This document shows positions 46,035 through 58,721 of a stretch of DNA of 64,000 nt, one piece after another. Source of the stretch: Prinia subflava (lineage: Eukaryota > Chordata > Aves > Passeriformes > Cisticolidae); contig NC_086254.1 in assembly GCF_021018805.1 (NCBI RefSeq), positions 27,589,300-27,653,299 of the forward strand. Direction: 5' to 3'. The notes below the pieces were generated by a model that worked only from the letters and a program-made list of their open reading frames with translations, had not been told where the DNA came from and made no database searches. Position numbers and translations under genes: made by a program. Within the stretch, counting starts at the first letter, position 1. The number at the start of each line of letters is the position of its first letter.

Positions 46035-46058
46035 ATACATACACACACTCACACACAC
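46035..46058 (+). repeat. Imperfect (CA)n with alternating TG/TA flank
   Basis: CA units broken by one CTC are followed to about 46130 by alternating purine-pyrimidine DNA (GTATATGTACATGCAC, GTGTATATAAATG). Such sequence can adopt Z-DNA. Simple repeat. Confidence 0.8.
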
Positions 46059-49000
46059 CCAATGTGTGCATAATAAATAAGGTGTATTATGTATATGTAC
46101 ATGCACCCGTGTATATAAATGTATGTTCACACTAATTGTGCTCATTTTTACCCATTAATGAGGAGTTGTTTTTCCAAAACAGAGGTACCTGCCATCTGAG
46201 CTGTGTGAGCAATTTTCACTATTTTGAAGCCTGATCTTGATCCTGAATGCTGTTTTATCCTGTTGCTTTAAAATGAAGGGGGCCCTGCATAATAAAATCC
46301 TGAAATTAGGACATATTCCCCTTCTCCTGACTTGCTCCAGCAGCCAGAACAATGTCCCTCAGCCCTGATGGCTGTTGAAGGCCTGCCCTGATTCCTATAT
46401 CAATTTTATTATTTTTGTCCTTTTTTTCTTTTTCACTTGGGAAAACAAACTGGCATTAACACGGGGCATTTTGCTCCTTGCTGAAAGAGAAAACAGCAAT
46501 AAAAAAAAAAACATCTCAGGGTTTTTCAGCTGCGCAAGCCAGGGGAAGGGCAGGAAGGCGCATGTGCAGCGAGATCAGTCCGTGGTCATCAATATTGCAG
46601 ATGAGAATAATAAATATGTGCAGGCACACGACAGAAAAACGCAGCCACGCTCATCTCTGTGCTCATGCTCCAGCTCAGATTTTAAATTCTATTTCCCCCT
46701 CCCTGCATGTGAGGAATATCCTGGGAAAAACACGATCATCCCAGCACAGAGTTTTGTTTTGATGAAAAGGAATGAAGCTGCTGGGCTGCTTTGCTGCTGG
46801 CGTAATGGGGGATTTGCTGTCAGGAGTTTATCAATCAGACTTTTTTTATTTTAGTTGGTGAAGGATGTTTCCTTTAGGTACCAGATGTTGATGTCACCTC
46901 ATGAATGAAACTGCTTCTGCAAATTGCATAATGTCATTTGCATTCACTCATTCTAAATAACATTGAAAAGTGGCAATGCTACTTGTGTTAAAAATTCTTT
47001 TTCCAGGCAAAAGAGACTATGCTTGGATATCCAAGAAATGACAAAAAACTAGGATTTGGATTCTATAATAAACTTGTTAAATAAGTGCACAATTGGGCAA
47101 AAAACTTAAAAAACATGTAATTTTGGTTCCTAAGTAATGGCAACCCACAGCCTAAGCATCCCCATCACACAATACAGATCTTAATGGCAGGTCAGTCTCT
47201 GTTTATAGGGGTGATGGGTGAATTTAGGACATAGTGCCTGCATAGGTTATCACTTTCCACTTGCTGGGACCCCTGAGGACAGAATTAGTTGCTTGTTTTG
47301 CCTTTTTGAGATATAACCCATTGTTGAACCCATCCCAGCCACAGGTGTGCTTCGAGCTGCAGGAGGAAAAAGCAGATTGTGTCCTGTCAAAACAACCCCA
47401 CTGTGGTTAGAGACATCTCAGCACATGGTTGATTTTATCCTGAATTCCACGGGTGTAATATTTGGGGTCTTGGTGTGTCTGGGGGCCCTGGGGGAGCACA
47501 ACACCCCTGTCTACACCAGCCCAGCCAGCACAGCTCTGCCCTTGCTGCAGCCCCTGGAAATGATCATTTTGCACAGCCCCACACAAATTAAAGCATCGCC
47601 ATCACTCCCTATTATATTAATGGATTTTATGCTGCTTTTTAAATTACACTGTTTTCAAACAGGAATACATTTGAATGTCAGACTCTAATACCCAAATATA
47701 AATGTCAAGACCTCTGTACATCTCCAACATGTAGGAACTAATTTAATCATCTCAGTGAAACGATTTCAGTTCAGACAATCACTTTGTTCGAGTGGAAGGG
47801 TTATGAAGAGGGTGCACAGCCACAGGAAAGTGCTTACACAGTCTTTAGGTCCTTGCTTTTTTATAAAAAGAAAACCAAGATGGGCATTTGTTCAGGAGTG
47901 GAAATTCCCAGCCCCTGCCACGCTGATGGGAACTGAGGTAATGGCACTGCAGGCTCGGAAAAATGATGCGGTGCACCGAGGAATAGTAAATGCTCACTTG
48001 TTGGGGAAAAGAAGGGGAGGGGGCACTGATGGGAATTATTTTTTTCCCCTGTGTCTGGAGGAAAAAAAAAGGACAATCTTGTGAAATCTGGGCTGCCTGG
48101 TCAGTGAGTGCTGCTGAGCTCCCAAGTGCATGATCCTGCTGGCTGCCCACACGGATAACACGGACACAGGAGAAGAACCAACAGCAGTTTTACATATGGA
48201 CTGTGGGCTCCTGCTTCTAAAACTCAGCCTAGACAGTTGCATTCCTCCTTTTTACATATGGCATTTAAAAAAAAGGCAAAGGCAGAGCAGGCAGGTTTTT
48301 CTCTGAAGGGTAACTGCTAAAGAGGACTGGCAGAAGGAGCTTATTCCCCCAGTGTCACGGTACTCCAACGTGACCCATGGATTCAATTTGTGCTAGGAGG
48401 GAGGGAAGTTCCTCCCAAATTTCAGGGGTGGCTGGGGTGGGCTCCAGGCCACTGCTGTGCAAAGACTCCCATCAGGGTTGGAGTGACTGTATAGGAAATA
48501 GAAAGAAACATCCCAGCTCTGTTCTGGGGTTTCTGGAGGGTCAGGGAGGCTTGAGAGGAAGAGGTGTAGTCAGCAAAAGATGGGAAAGAGAAAGGGGAAG
48601 GGTGGATCAGAGCCTGGAGACATGGGCAAGGGATGTTCAAGGAGCCTCGAGTTAATAAATGAAGGACAGGCACCAATCCATGAGTGTGGGGAATGTGTGA
48701 ATGTCCTTTCCCAGGGCTGCAGCCCAGCACATTCTGCACGGAAGCTGATCCAGTTCCCGGTGAAGTTGCTGGGAATAAGAATGGATTCAGTGCTGATCAC
48801 ACTTCACTGTCTTGAATTTAAAACTTCCAGCCCTAATTCTGTCTTCACAACAAGTAGAATTAAAAACTTTGAACGGAAATAGTGTTGCTGCTGTTTCATG
48901 CACCCCCAAACAAAACAAACTAAAAGAATAATCAGGGCCGCAGTCCATGTTGGAGACCTTTGGTGAAAGAAGCTTAATTTGTTGGGTTACTTGTTACATT

Positions 49001-49329
49001 TAGATGCAGTATAGATGATGTCAAGTTATATTAATAGCTCCAAGATTTTCCAAGTGTTGGTATGAAAACTGCCCAGCCTTGATAACGAAAACATGAGCAG
49101 GAAAGCTTTGTAAAACAATCAAAAATCAATCCTGTGTGTCAAGTTGAACATATCAATGAGACAGTTTGCAGTCAGTGGGTTTTCTTATGAAGTGCTGTCA
49201 ACAGTCAATGCTACACTTGTCTGATCCATCCAGCCCCGCTAAGTGGAAAGATTTCTCTTTATATTAACCCAATAGAAAAGGAAAGGAAAACCAGGAAAAT
49301 GTAAGCCACGGTAATTCATCTCAAGTATC

Positions 49330-49620
49330 CTGAAGGACAATTAGCAACAAAGGCTAGCGGTGGTAAGCCTGCTCTTTGGTGGGGTTTGGAGATCCGGGGC
49401 TGTAATTATTGAGCCATCCTGCTGAATAGCACAATCAATGCTTGACGGCTGCGCCGGTGCGGCTGCTGGAGCTCTTGTGTAAATGAAACGTCAGGCTGGG
49501 GGAAAAGGGGCCATTGTGTTTACCCGAGCCTGGATTAGCTTTTAGAGAACAATGAATCTGCAATCGACGCAAGGCATTCTAATGGTGTTGTCGGGATCTT
49601 TCTCGTTAGGAGGTTGGAGG
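49330..49620. promoter_or_regulatory. Candidate enhancer with three SOX-type sites
   Basis: AACAAAGG (49346-49353), CCATTGT (49511-49517) and AACAATG (49548-49554) are SOX-type cores. Between them are TGTAATTATTGAG, ACAATCAATG and a CpG-bearing GACGGCTGCGCCGGTGCGG. CpGs persist at AATCGACGCAAG and TGTCGGGATC on the right. Repeat-free DNA with persistent CpGs and many factor cores resembles a conserved developmental enhancer; conservation was not tested. Confidence 0.4.
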
Positions 49621-50889
49621 TGGAGAGGGAGGGAGAGCTGGTGAGGAGGAGGATGGATCCACCCGGCTGTGCAGGTGTGCCTGCATCCAGCCCCGCTCCC
49701 CGGCTTGTCCCAGCCGGACCGTGGTCCTTGGAGCTGGCAGCGGCCACCCAGGATCAGGGCAAGGGGACCACAGGGCAGTCGTGCCAGGCTTCACGAGTGG
49801 CTGGGCAGGTGACACGCTTTTGCACCCGACTACACATCTTTGTGCCCAAAGGGCCTTAAGCCTCCCCTCCCCTTGCTCCCTCGAGCATGGCTCTTCCTGA
49901 TTTATAGCCTCAGGGCTTATCCCTCTCTCCCTTTCACAGTATTTCCATTCTTTCCCTCCGTCTCTCTCAAAAATAAGCTTCTCTGCAGCAGCATCAAGCT
50001 TTTCAGCCTTCCCCTTAAATTCCTCTCTTAACTTCTCATGGACACATCTCTATTCTTGTCATGTCTTGCTTCCTTCTTTCACAGCAGAAATATTTATCAA
50101 GCTGTTCTTCAAACCTGCCAGGAGCTTCACTTCCCCCTTCAGTTTTCCCAGCACTGTCCCTTATACTGCAAAATCATCCCTTTTTCCATGGGCTGAATGA
50201 ACATTCCAGCTGCAGCCAGGGGTGCTCTGGGAGGGTTTTTTGTGGCTGCATGCCCAGAGGTGAAGGATTCAGCCACATTTTTGTGGCCACTCAAAGATAT
50301 TTGCTAATCCTCTTTTCTCACCAGCTGCAAATATTCCAGTCCTGGACAGGGTTGCTGGGTGGGAAGGTGACACATATATCATCCCTTGTTTCCAGCCACA
50401 TGCTGGAAGAGCAAACCTGCACTGCCAAAGGACATAGGAAAATTTCTTTTTTGCCCATGTGTAGACTGTAATGCTCATCCCTCCAGGAATATGAAGGTAA
50501 ATAAATACCTGTGGGGTGTCCACTGCTTTGTGCTTGTTTTTACTGCAGGGTGAGGAAGTGAATGAAGCAGGCCTGGCTGTGCTAAGCCTGGAGAAGACAA
50601 TAGGAATATCCAAATTTTGGGATGCATTTGCTTTCTTAGGCTTCATTCAAACAGATTTTTGCAGCCAACCTATTTGGTGTGAGTGACAAGGTGCCCACCC
50701 TACCCAGACCCTGCCCACACCGTGGTATCTGACTCCTGTCACTAAATTCAGAGAGTTCAGTCCCATTTTCCTCCCTCCAGCCCCAGCACCTGCTCAGCCC
50801 CCGAGCAAACCAAGGCTGGAGGCCTGTGAAGGGCTCGGGGCAGGCACGGAGCCTCACCCATAACCCACCACCACACACCTCCTCAGTGG

Positions 50890-51030
50890 AAAGCAAACTC
50901 TGCAGATGTAATTGATTAGTAACTATCAGCTAATTGCACGGTAATCACATGATTATTTTTGCTTTGCAAACTGAATAGTTGCCATGAGATTGGATAATTG
51001 TGCGGGGCAATTTTACAGGGAGGCACATTC
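50890..51030. promoter_or_regulatory. AT-rich motif block, candidate enhancer
   Basis: GTAATTGATTAGTAAC, AGCTAATTGCACGGTAATCAC, ATGATTATTTTTGC and GATTGGATAATTGTGCGGGGC fall within 140 bases. Multiple TAATTG/TAATCA cores suit homeodomain factors, and GATTGG is a reverse CCAAT. Motif reading only. Confidence 0.33.
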
Positions 51031-53740
51031 CAATGCAGAGTAAAACCAGCCTCAAGGCTGTGCACAGCAGGCAGGGCGATTTTACTCCTGCAAGTCCAGT
51101 GTGCACATCAGTGCATTGTGTTCTTCTAAAGACATCTTTGCACCCTGTGCTCTAAAGGAGAACCAAAGATAAGAAATTGCTCTACCAGCATCGCTAGGAT
51201 TAAATAAAATCCCCAAACTTTTGGCAAGGCAGCATCTTGACAGCTCTGCCAGCCCAAAGGGAAGATGCAGTGCTCTCATCCTTTGGAGGAGGGTTTGGGC
51301 TGCAGGAGCACACTCAAGCCCAGGAATTTGTTTGTCTGCAGCCCACGTAGGCACCACAGCCACAGCCACACCTGCAAACGACTGCAAAGCATCTCCCTCT
51401 CCTCCCAAGGCCTCGTCACAAAACACAGAGATGGTGGTTGGAATATTTTGTCCTTTTGTAGCTCATTAAAATTTTGGTGTTGGCAGGAGAGTCAATCAAA
51501 TGCCAGCAATGCAACCCAAATATTTTCCCAGATGGGTTGAACATTGTACCAGCAAGCAATTGAAGAAATTATTTTCTCTCTTGGCAGGGCGATTTCAAAG
51601 GCACTTTAGTCTCTGAATGTCTCTTAGATGATTAAATATTTCAAGCCATTTTCAATGTCACTGATTCAGATTAATGAAATATTGAAGAGAGGGGGTTAAA
51701 GCTGGAAGATGTGTTCTCTTTGGCCTCTCAGTGTTGTGGCATCAAACCCGTGGGATAAATGCTCCACACAAGAGGCCTGTATATTCTCATTTTAATGGAA
51801 ACACGAATGCTTTCCTTGCCAGGGAATCCTAAAACTTCCTACATGTCAGGATTCCTGCAAAAAACACTGGAACTACTAAAATGGGACCAACTGGGGGAAA
51901 AAATTCATATCTCAGTGATTCAGAAAAAATAATATAAAGAACTAGCATACGTCTGAATTACAAAAATGCCTGTATTAATTTCAGTTTGGCATTACAAGAC
52001 AGATTTCTGTGTGAGCCAAGAGCCAGCAGAACGTACATGGGAATATTTTTAGGCTTTAAGTAGGAAAAATTAATACAAGAAACAAATGCCACAAGCACAT
52101 TCATGGATGTACAGGAGGATGGTTCAGATCCTCAGCTGATGGAAGGGAGATACAGGGATTTATTGAGGCTTCAGCTCAGTCTGTGGAAACACTGTTGAAG
52201 TCAAGTGGCCAGTGGGCACTGACTGGGAAGGAAGTCAGAGCAGGGAGCCTTTGTCTCTTTGGATTCCTTCAGGAAATAATGAAGGAAACAGAATATATCT
52301 GTGAGGCCACACTGCTATCAGAGGGATGGGGAACAAGAAAAACAGCTTGAGCTACACTCCTGTATTCTGGTATTCACTCCAATGTCCTCAGAATCTGCCA
52401 TTGGGAGGCTCAGCCCAAGGCCCCAAATGAACTAAAACATGTTTCTGTGCAGGAAAAAAACCCTCACAGAACGAGTGATGTCGGTTTTTACAAGGAGCCA
52501 CACGTGCTCATGGCCTGATTTAAAGAGAAAAACAAGGAAAAAAAAAGCCCAATTCGTTGCTAGCAGGAATGTTTTTGCTCTCAGAAGACAATCCATTGGT
52601 AATGTTGCATCTGCAATTAATTTGGAGTGAAACAGAAAGCTCACACACACTCACTGATCTGAATTTGGAAGAACAGACACACTTTGCAATCATTTTCATA
52701 ATGGTCCCTGCTGCTCCCACACCAGGCATTCCAGGGTGCACCAGCAGCTCATCTTTTTTGGTTTCCAGGAGTAGATTTTTGTAACTGGAAAATATATATA
52801 TCATGCAAAGTCTATTTTTTAAATATCTCTGGATTTAAAAATCTCAGTGGTTAAATTAAGAACTGTGTTAGAAATAGAAAGGAAAGGTTGAAAGCTGTAA
52901 GTGAGAAAAAAAATGGAGGAAAAATCAGGGTCACCTGGTTAAAGTCAGACAAAAGCCACATTTCAAAAAATGTACCCTGTAATTTAGTCAAAATGGAAAG
53001 GACAGGAAAAAGGTCAATATTGTTTTAAATGAGACTAACAGCTTCCTTTATGTAATGGGTGAACTCCAGTGTGTTTCCGGATGATTGGCAATTTAACTGC
53101 TCGGGGGAGAAAAAAAAAGGTTAAACTTATCAGCACACAAAAGTGCCAGCAATTTATTTCTGTCCCTTTCCTACAAATTAACCTATTTTAAGGCATTCTG
53201 AACCTCATCAGCAAGCCCAGGTGTGGCTGGGAATGGGGGTCACCACCAGGCCCACATGCACAGGGAAAACGTGACAGCAGCTCCGGGAGGCAACAACCAC
53301 ACAAAGGAGCTCTCAGAGATGAATCCCATGAGGAGAGGGTTTCTATTTTCAAAAAAAGGAAATAAATACTCAGCACTCTCCTAAATGAGTGAGGTTTGCT
53401 CAGCCCAAACACTAGTGTGGAGCCTGAGGTGGGATGCTTTTCATCTACGTGCCTGCTAGAAAGTGTAAGGGATGGATGCTCCAGGGGGATGAGCTTACAG
53501 AGTTCTTCTACATCAGAAAAAACATTTATGGACCTGTGTCCTGCCCTGCCCAACCCCTGGCTTTGGAACTCGGAGAATAAGGACAAGCAGAGGAAAACAC
53601 AACTCTAACCCCAACCCTTTGCTGACCCAGCTCCAAACCCTATCATAAACGTGGGTGTGACTGGGGTTTTTAGACTGTAATCCCTGGAGTCAGCATGGAG
53701 AGAACACCCTGCAGTGCAGCTGTAGCATCAGTCTGCTCTG

Positions 53741-53741
53741 C

Positions 53742-53776
<35 letters not shown>
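53741..53776 (+). repeat. (CTGT)9 microsatellite
   Basis: Nine perfect CTGT units. It probably varies in length between individuals. Confidence 0.95.
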
Positions 53777-55687
53777 GGTGTTGAGGGCAGTTCCAGCTGG
53801 ATGGACAAACATAAAGCTGGGGTCACACCAGTGCTGACAGTTCCAAACACAGTGTGTGCTCAGGCACAGAGATGTCCCATCATCTCATTTTTTTACAGAG
53901 AGGTTATTGATCAATCTCCATTTATTTTCCCCACGGGGTTGGCTTGGCTCTGTTCCACATCTTTCACTGGTGGGGTGTCTCAGGGCGTGGATGAAGTGGG
54001 AGTGAGGAGGAGGTGGGAGAGAGATGGTCAGCAGCAGAGTTTAGGAAAGGATTGTGACATCCAAGGGTTGGGAAAACTGGGGAAATGGTTCAGATGGAGG
54101 GAGGAAAGGAAGTAGGAGGGCAGGCTCAAACCCAGCACTGAAAGCCTCCAAAAAGCACAGATCCCCACAGCAGGGAAGGGATAGAAGCAGAAAAGCAGCA
54201 TTTTTGTTCATTGATTTATATAAGAGATACAGGCTTTCCTAAAGACACCAGCTTAAAGGAGACCTTTAGCACTAACATTTTCAAACAACAGTTGGTCTTT
54301 CCTTCACATGCTGATTGCAGCCTTTCTAAAAGCTCAGGGCAGGGCCTGTAGCCACCTCATGTGCTCTGGGGCTGGGCAAGGCTCTACCACAAAGCACTCT
54401 GCAATTTCAACAGAACATAGCATAATTAATTTAAACATAATAGCTGCAATTTTCAAGAGGACCAACGTGGAAGTCTGGTGGATTGAGGCTCCTGTACCAT
54501 TTATGGCCAGAAGTTTCCACAGTCCAGAGGTGTGGCCCTTCTTGGCCAGGTGCTCAGAGCTCGGAAATTCCAGGATTTTTACCTGGTGCAGCCTCTCAAA
54601 GGGACATTAATGGCTTTGGGCTGAATCACTGAGCCTCACTGCTGACAATGCCTTTAGCCAAAGCAGTGGCTGTCCCTTTAAAACACACTGGGTAGATAAA
54701 GCAGCATCTTTCACTATCTGGATATTTTTTAGTGTTGATTTTAAATACAAGGATGCTTGACTGGCTGCTCTACACCGTGACAAAGCTCTTAATGATTGCT
54801 CCAGATTCATCCACAGGTGAACCTGCCAGTGAGTTAATCAGCAGAAGAGGCTTGACACAGTGGTATTTTGATCTTTGGGATTTCTATGAGTGCTTATGGG
54901 CCCTTTTTTTTCTTCTCTGACTACTAAAATCATCAACAGCAGCGGGTCTTCTTCATAACCAGATTGCTCTGGAGCTAAATACTGACCAAAAGCAAACTGC
55001 TGACCTCAAATTAACAGCAAAGACAAGACTCTTGTAAAACTTACAGGAGTATGATTTCAATTCAGGCCATTAAAATATTTCAACCACTTCTGCTTGAACC
55101 TCAATGCTTCTTTTCTTGAATACCTGAAATACCTGGTTTAATCTGCTGTAGACATTATTACCTCTGCCACTGCCTCTTATGACGCAACTCCTACTCTCAT
55201 GATTACTCCTACAGATGATCAAGAAAAAAGGGAAAATATGACTTATTTTCAAGCAGTGGAGGGAGCCTTTAAAAATTATCTTTTATATCTAATTGATACA
55301 TCTTAGTTATCTTTTAACAGAATTTATATTCACAGTTGGAATAAAATATGATGTAAGCAGTATTAGGAGGGATGGGCTATAGATATCCAGCAAAGTTTTC
55401 AGGGTCAGGTACAGTGTATTATGTAGGGGGCTGGTAAATAGCAGTTTAGGGAGAAAATTAGGAAGGCTTAATTTTCACTCACTTTTCCCCCTCTGATATG
55501 AGACAGGCAGCAGCTCATGTTACAAAAACATTAACTTCCAGAGGCCTTTAATAACAGCCTTCAGTGAACCTAGAAATGTTAAGAGGGACAATTTTGCAGT
55601 CTAGGGTATTTAAATCAGTAGCTTTTCATATCACAGTTGAGGCATAAATAGCCATTGTATCTGCTGAAATTATTTCGATCAACTTAC
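53777..55687. other. Unique non-coding DNA
   Basis: Nothing recognised. The region is AT-rich with no supported exon or transposon. If the minus-strand exon candidate at 55688-55963 is real, its first intron would begin here and run leftwards. Confidence 0.55.
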
Positions 55688-55963
55688 GTATTCACCAAGT
55701 GGTGTCACTACCACCGCTCTCCTCGCAGTGCTGGAGGAGCTAAGATTCGAGGAACTTGACAGGATAATTAAGTATGAAAGCAGACTGGATTTAGCAGGAC
55801 CCCAGTGAGTCAACAATCCCGATTGTTTCATCATCTCGGCTTTGTGCTGTTCATATTTTATCAGATTAGATAACAATCTGGTATAGCTACGAGTTGAATT
55901 ACCATGTTGAACCGCGCAGTTAGACCACATGAAAAACATCAATACACATTTAAATAATCCCAT
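55688..55963 (-). CDS. Candidate exon for a small secreted protein (unrecognised)
   Basis: On the minus strand an ATG in a strong start context (AAAATGG; A at -3, G at +4) opens exactly 92 codons that end at TAC|GTAAGT, a perfect 5' splice donor; the in-frame TGA lies just inside the intron. Residues 1-17 (MGLFKCVLMFFMWSNCA) look like a signal peptide. The rest carries two N-glycosylation sequons (N22-S-T, N73-L-S), a serine-rich stretch at 69-78 and a dibasic pair R81-R82, with no cysteine after the signal. An acceptor-like TTTATTTTAG lies about 55 bases upstream of the ATG. I do not recognise the protein, and no following exon could be identified. A 92-codon frame can arise by chance; the combined start, signal and donor make it worth testing. 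Confidence 0.28.
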
Positions 55964-57344
55964 TTTCAAACTCAGATAAGAAATGGCCAACCTCTACAAA
56001 TCAAAGGCATATCCTCAGGCTAAAATAAAGAGTGGTCTGATTACCTATTCAGTGATATCAAAGTGCAACAATCAAATGCTATCGCCAATATAACGCAGAG
56101 GGCCTTATAGCAGAGCAGGAGCACGACGGCCTCCTGACAGCAAATATCAGAGCTGGAATTCACAGGTTGCAAATTTCAAAGGTGAGGAAAGGATGTAGCC
56201 AGGTATCTCCCACAGAATGGGAATCTCCCAGTGCCTCAGAGCCTCTTCCTCCTCCTCCACGTTCCTCCTTTCAGCTCTCACAGAGTTGATGTTCTCAGCC
56301 TCCAGTGCAGAAAAAGCTCAGGGGCTCTCCAGGCAGCAGATCCCCCCTTTTGTAACCTTTCCATTACCCTGCCTGGACACAGAGTCTGCTACCAGCCCAC
56401 ACACACTGTTCCTCTTGCCCTGTCTTCCCAAAATGTCCCCTGTTCTCTCAGAAGTCCCATTTCACAGTTTTTTTTCCATGAGAGAGAAAATCCCTGTGAG
56501 GTGGCCAGGCCATGGTACCTGTAGGAGCTTGAAATTGTTTCTAATTTGTCCTGGGCTGAGAAGAAAATTAAGCTTGGAGAAGTTAAGTCTGAGATGAATA
56601 TGTGTCCCTTTTAATTACAGATCTGTCACTCTGTCAGATCCTGACACCCCATGAAAGGTGAGTGAAACTCTGCGTTAAGAACTTTGTTATCAAGAATGAA
56701 AATAGAACAGAATAAAAATTAAACAGGGATCTATTATCTTTAAGCAGCGCCAGTCATTCCCCTTCCTTCCTCCTTTCTCCACCCCTCACACATTCTCCTG
56801 TGATCTTTTATGCAGCTATTTGCAAACTAACCATTAGTTGTCAGTCTCCAGCCATGCACAGCCGGCAGCCGGAGGATGCTGCAGCTGCTCTGGGAGGGAG
56901 CAGCACCCACGGCCCCTCCAGCCCGCTGGGAGCAGCACGGGGAGCCCACACGAGGATAGGTGTGACCCTCCAGAGCTGGGAAACACTGCCATGGAACAGG
57001 GAAACCTGGAAACAACCCAGTGATGATCCCCAGACAGAGCCCCTGCGCTCGGCGCTGCTCCGGCTCAGACAACCGGCGGATGCGCGGCAGGAGCGATGAG
57101 TGCCAGGGGTGGCACTGGAAATGTGGCACCTGCGGTGGCACAAGGGTGGAGGGAATGACATGGAGTGCTGGGAGAGGCTTCTGCCCTTGGAATTTTATCA
57201 GTGGAAACCAGAAAAGCTGGGGGAGGAGAGGGACGTCTGCCATTTTTTCAAGTTTTTGGCCAGTTATTTTCAAAGTTTCCTTTGCTGGAATCTTTTGATG
57301 GTGACATTCTCAGAAAAAACAGTGAAGGAACACACACTTCCCAT
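55964..57344. other. Unique DNA, possible regulatory or 5' flank
   Basis: Read on the minus strand, 55964-56120 is the 5' flank of the exon candidate and contains CTGCTATAAGGCC, a TATA-like string at about 56104-56116. On the plus strand a 37-base segment at 56621-56657 is bounded by good splice signals (see findings). The remainder, including the GC-richer 56840-57180, shows nothing recognisable. Confidence 0.45.
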
Positions 57345-57482
57345 AAATTCCCCATCCCTGGAAGTGCTGGATGGGGCTTTGAACAACGTGGTCTACTGAA
57401 AAGTGTCTCTGCCCATGGCAGGGGGTTTGGAATGAGATAAGGCTTAGGTCCCCTCCAAATCAAACCATTATGGGATTCTGTG
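57345..57482 (+). mobile_element. CR1 LINE 3' end, with small internal deletion
   Basis: TCCCCATCCCTGGAAGTG, then GATGGGGCTTTGAACAACGT, GTCTCTGCCCATGGCAGG and CCATTATGGGATTCTGTG follow the standard avian CR1 3' end in order. The usual segment between GGAAGTG and GGATGGGG (about 14 bases, TTCAAGGCCAGGT) is missing, and the terminal ATTCTATG copies are decayed. It is non-coding and immobile. It belongs to a different CR1 subtype from the copy at 3464. Confidence 0.88.
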
Positions 57483-58675
57483 AAAATAGCCTGCTGCATT
57501 TGATATATTTTTCTAAACTGGAGAACTCTCATCTGGGTTTGCTCAGAGGCTCTTTGGCTGCAGATTAGGTCCTGCAGCAAAGAATATTTGCAAATTTCCA
57601 GAGTAAATCGAAGCTGGCCTGGCAATGAGCACCATCCTCATGATGAAATGAGCAGTCTGCAAGATGCAAGTGTGCAGGGTAATAAATATGGGCTGTGGAT
57701 ATTCTGGGCACTCATCTTGAAAAAGAGCAGGGTGTACATTAATAGGAAAGGAAAGTGTCAGAGTGAAAATACCTTCAGTGTGCTGATGCTGGATGAAGAT
57801 GTGTGAATAAACTATAACTCCATCTGTTAAACTGTTGTCTGCTCATGGCTTATATACCCTTCAGGACATGGTTCATCTGACCAGGAGTGGTCAGAGAACA
57901 ATTTCCCTCAAGAGGCACAGTGTAAGCTTTGAGAATAATTGATTTTTTGAATGGTGGCCAAATTGCAGAGCTGTGTGCATCTGTACTTCATTTTGGGTCA
58001 AACAGAGCATGTTCTGTCCAAAATGAAATGTCTGACTGCCATACCTTTCTTTAAAACAAGATTTATCCAGAGCTGAAGAGAAATCATGAGTTTGAAATTT
58101 TGCAAGTATATAATCTAGGACATTTCTAACAAAAAAATCCTGTTTTAATGTTTCCATCTTTGTAGTTAAAATGATTTATGAATTCAAGCTCTATTGAGTG
58201 GGCAGTTTTGATTAACATTGAATGTGATTTTTAACGATTAAACCATCCACACAGCACATTCTCTGAGACAATTCTTGCAATGTGATTGAAGGAAAACCCC
58301 CATCCAAAAGCTGCAGCTGGGGACAGGGGCAGTTTGAACCCAGCAGCTTTCCAAGGACAGAGGAGGAGGAATTCAGCCACTGGCTCCTCATACTTCAGAG
58401 GATTCCCCTGTGACACTTCCAGAGCAGATACTTGGAGCCCTGCTTGGCAGCACACGAACTCCCAGCCCTGCGTTCTCATCTCCTTTATGGGTGTTGGCAG
58501 CATAAACCAACATTTTTCCTTGCAGCTTCCCCAGAACCCTTCTGTGAGGCAGGCCCAATGTCAAGAAATCACTCAGCTCTTCCATTGCAGGTTTTTTTCC
58601 CCCAACCTTTCTCGGGTGCTCAAAGCAGCCCCGGGAGGCTGCACATCCTCAGAGTCTCACAACCCCTGTGTTTGG
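57483..58675. other. Unique non-coding DNA
   Basis: Nothing recognised; moderately AT-rich, no supported exon. A frame of 169 codons at 58286-58795 runs into the CR1 trace on its right and matches no family. Confidence 0.55.
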
Positions 58676-58721
58676 GGTGGTCTGAAGGGTCCTCTCCAGC
58701 ATAAACAATTCCATGATGCTG
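58676..58721 (+). mobile_element. Probable CR1 terminal fragment, about 45 bp
   Basis: GGTCTGAAGGGTCCTCTCCA and AACAATTCCATGATGCTG align in order with the last 45 bases of CR1 (gatctttaaggtcccttcca, aacnattctatgattctg). The piece is short and diverged, so it could be coincidence. Confidence 0.5.

Larger units (their letters stand above)
43991..53740. other. Unique AT-rich DNA with small repeats
   Basis: No supported gene. Small items are (AAAC)5 at 44663-44682, a short GC-rich patch with (GGC)n at about 45286-45362, a T-rich tract at 45638-45669 and (CA)n at 46035-46058. Candidate regulatory patches at 46905-46960, 49330-49620 and 50890-51030 are noted separately or in findings. A frame of 159 codons at 46375-46854 has homopolymer-derived residues and no family match. 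Confidence 0.5.
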
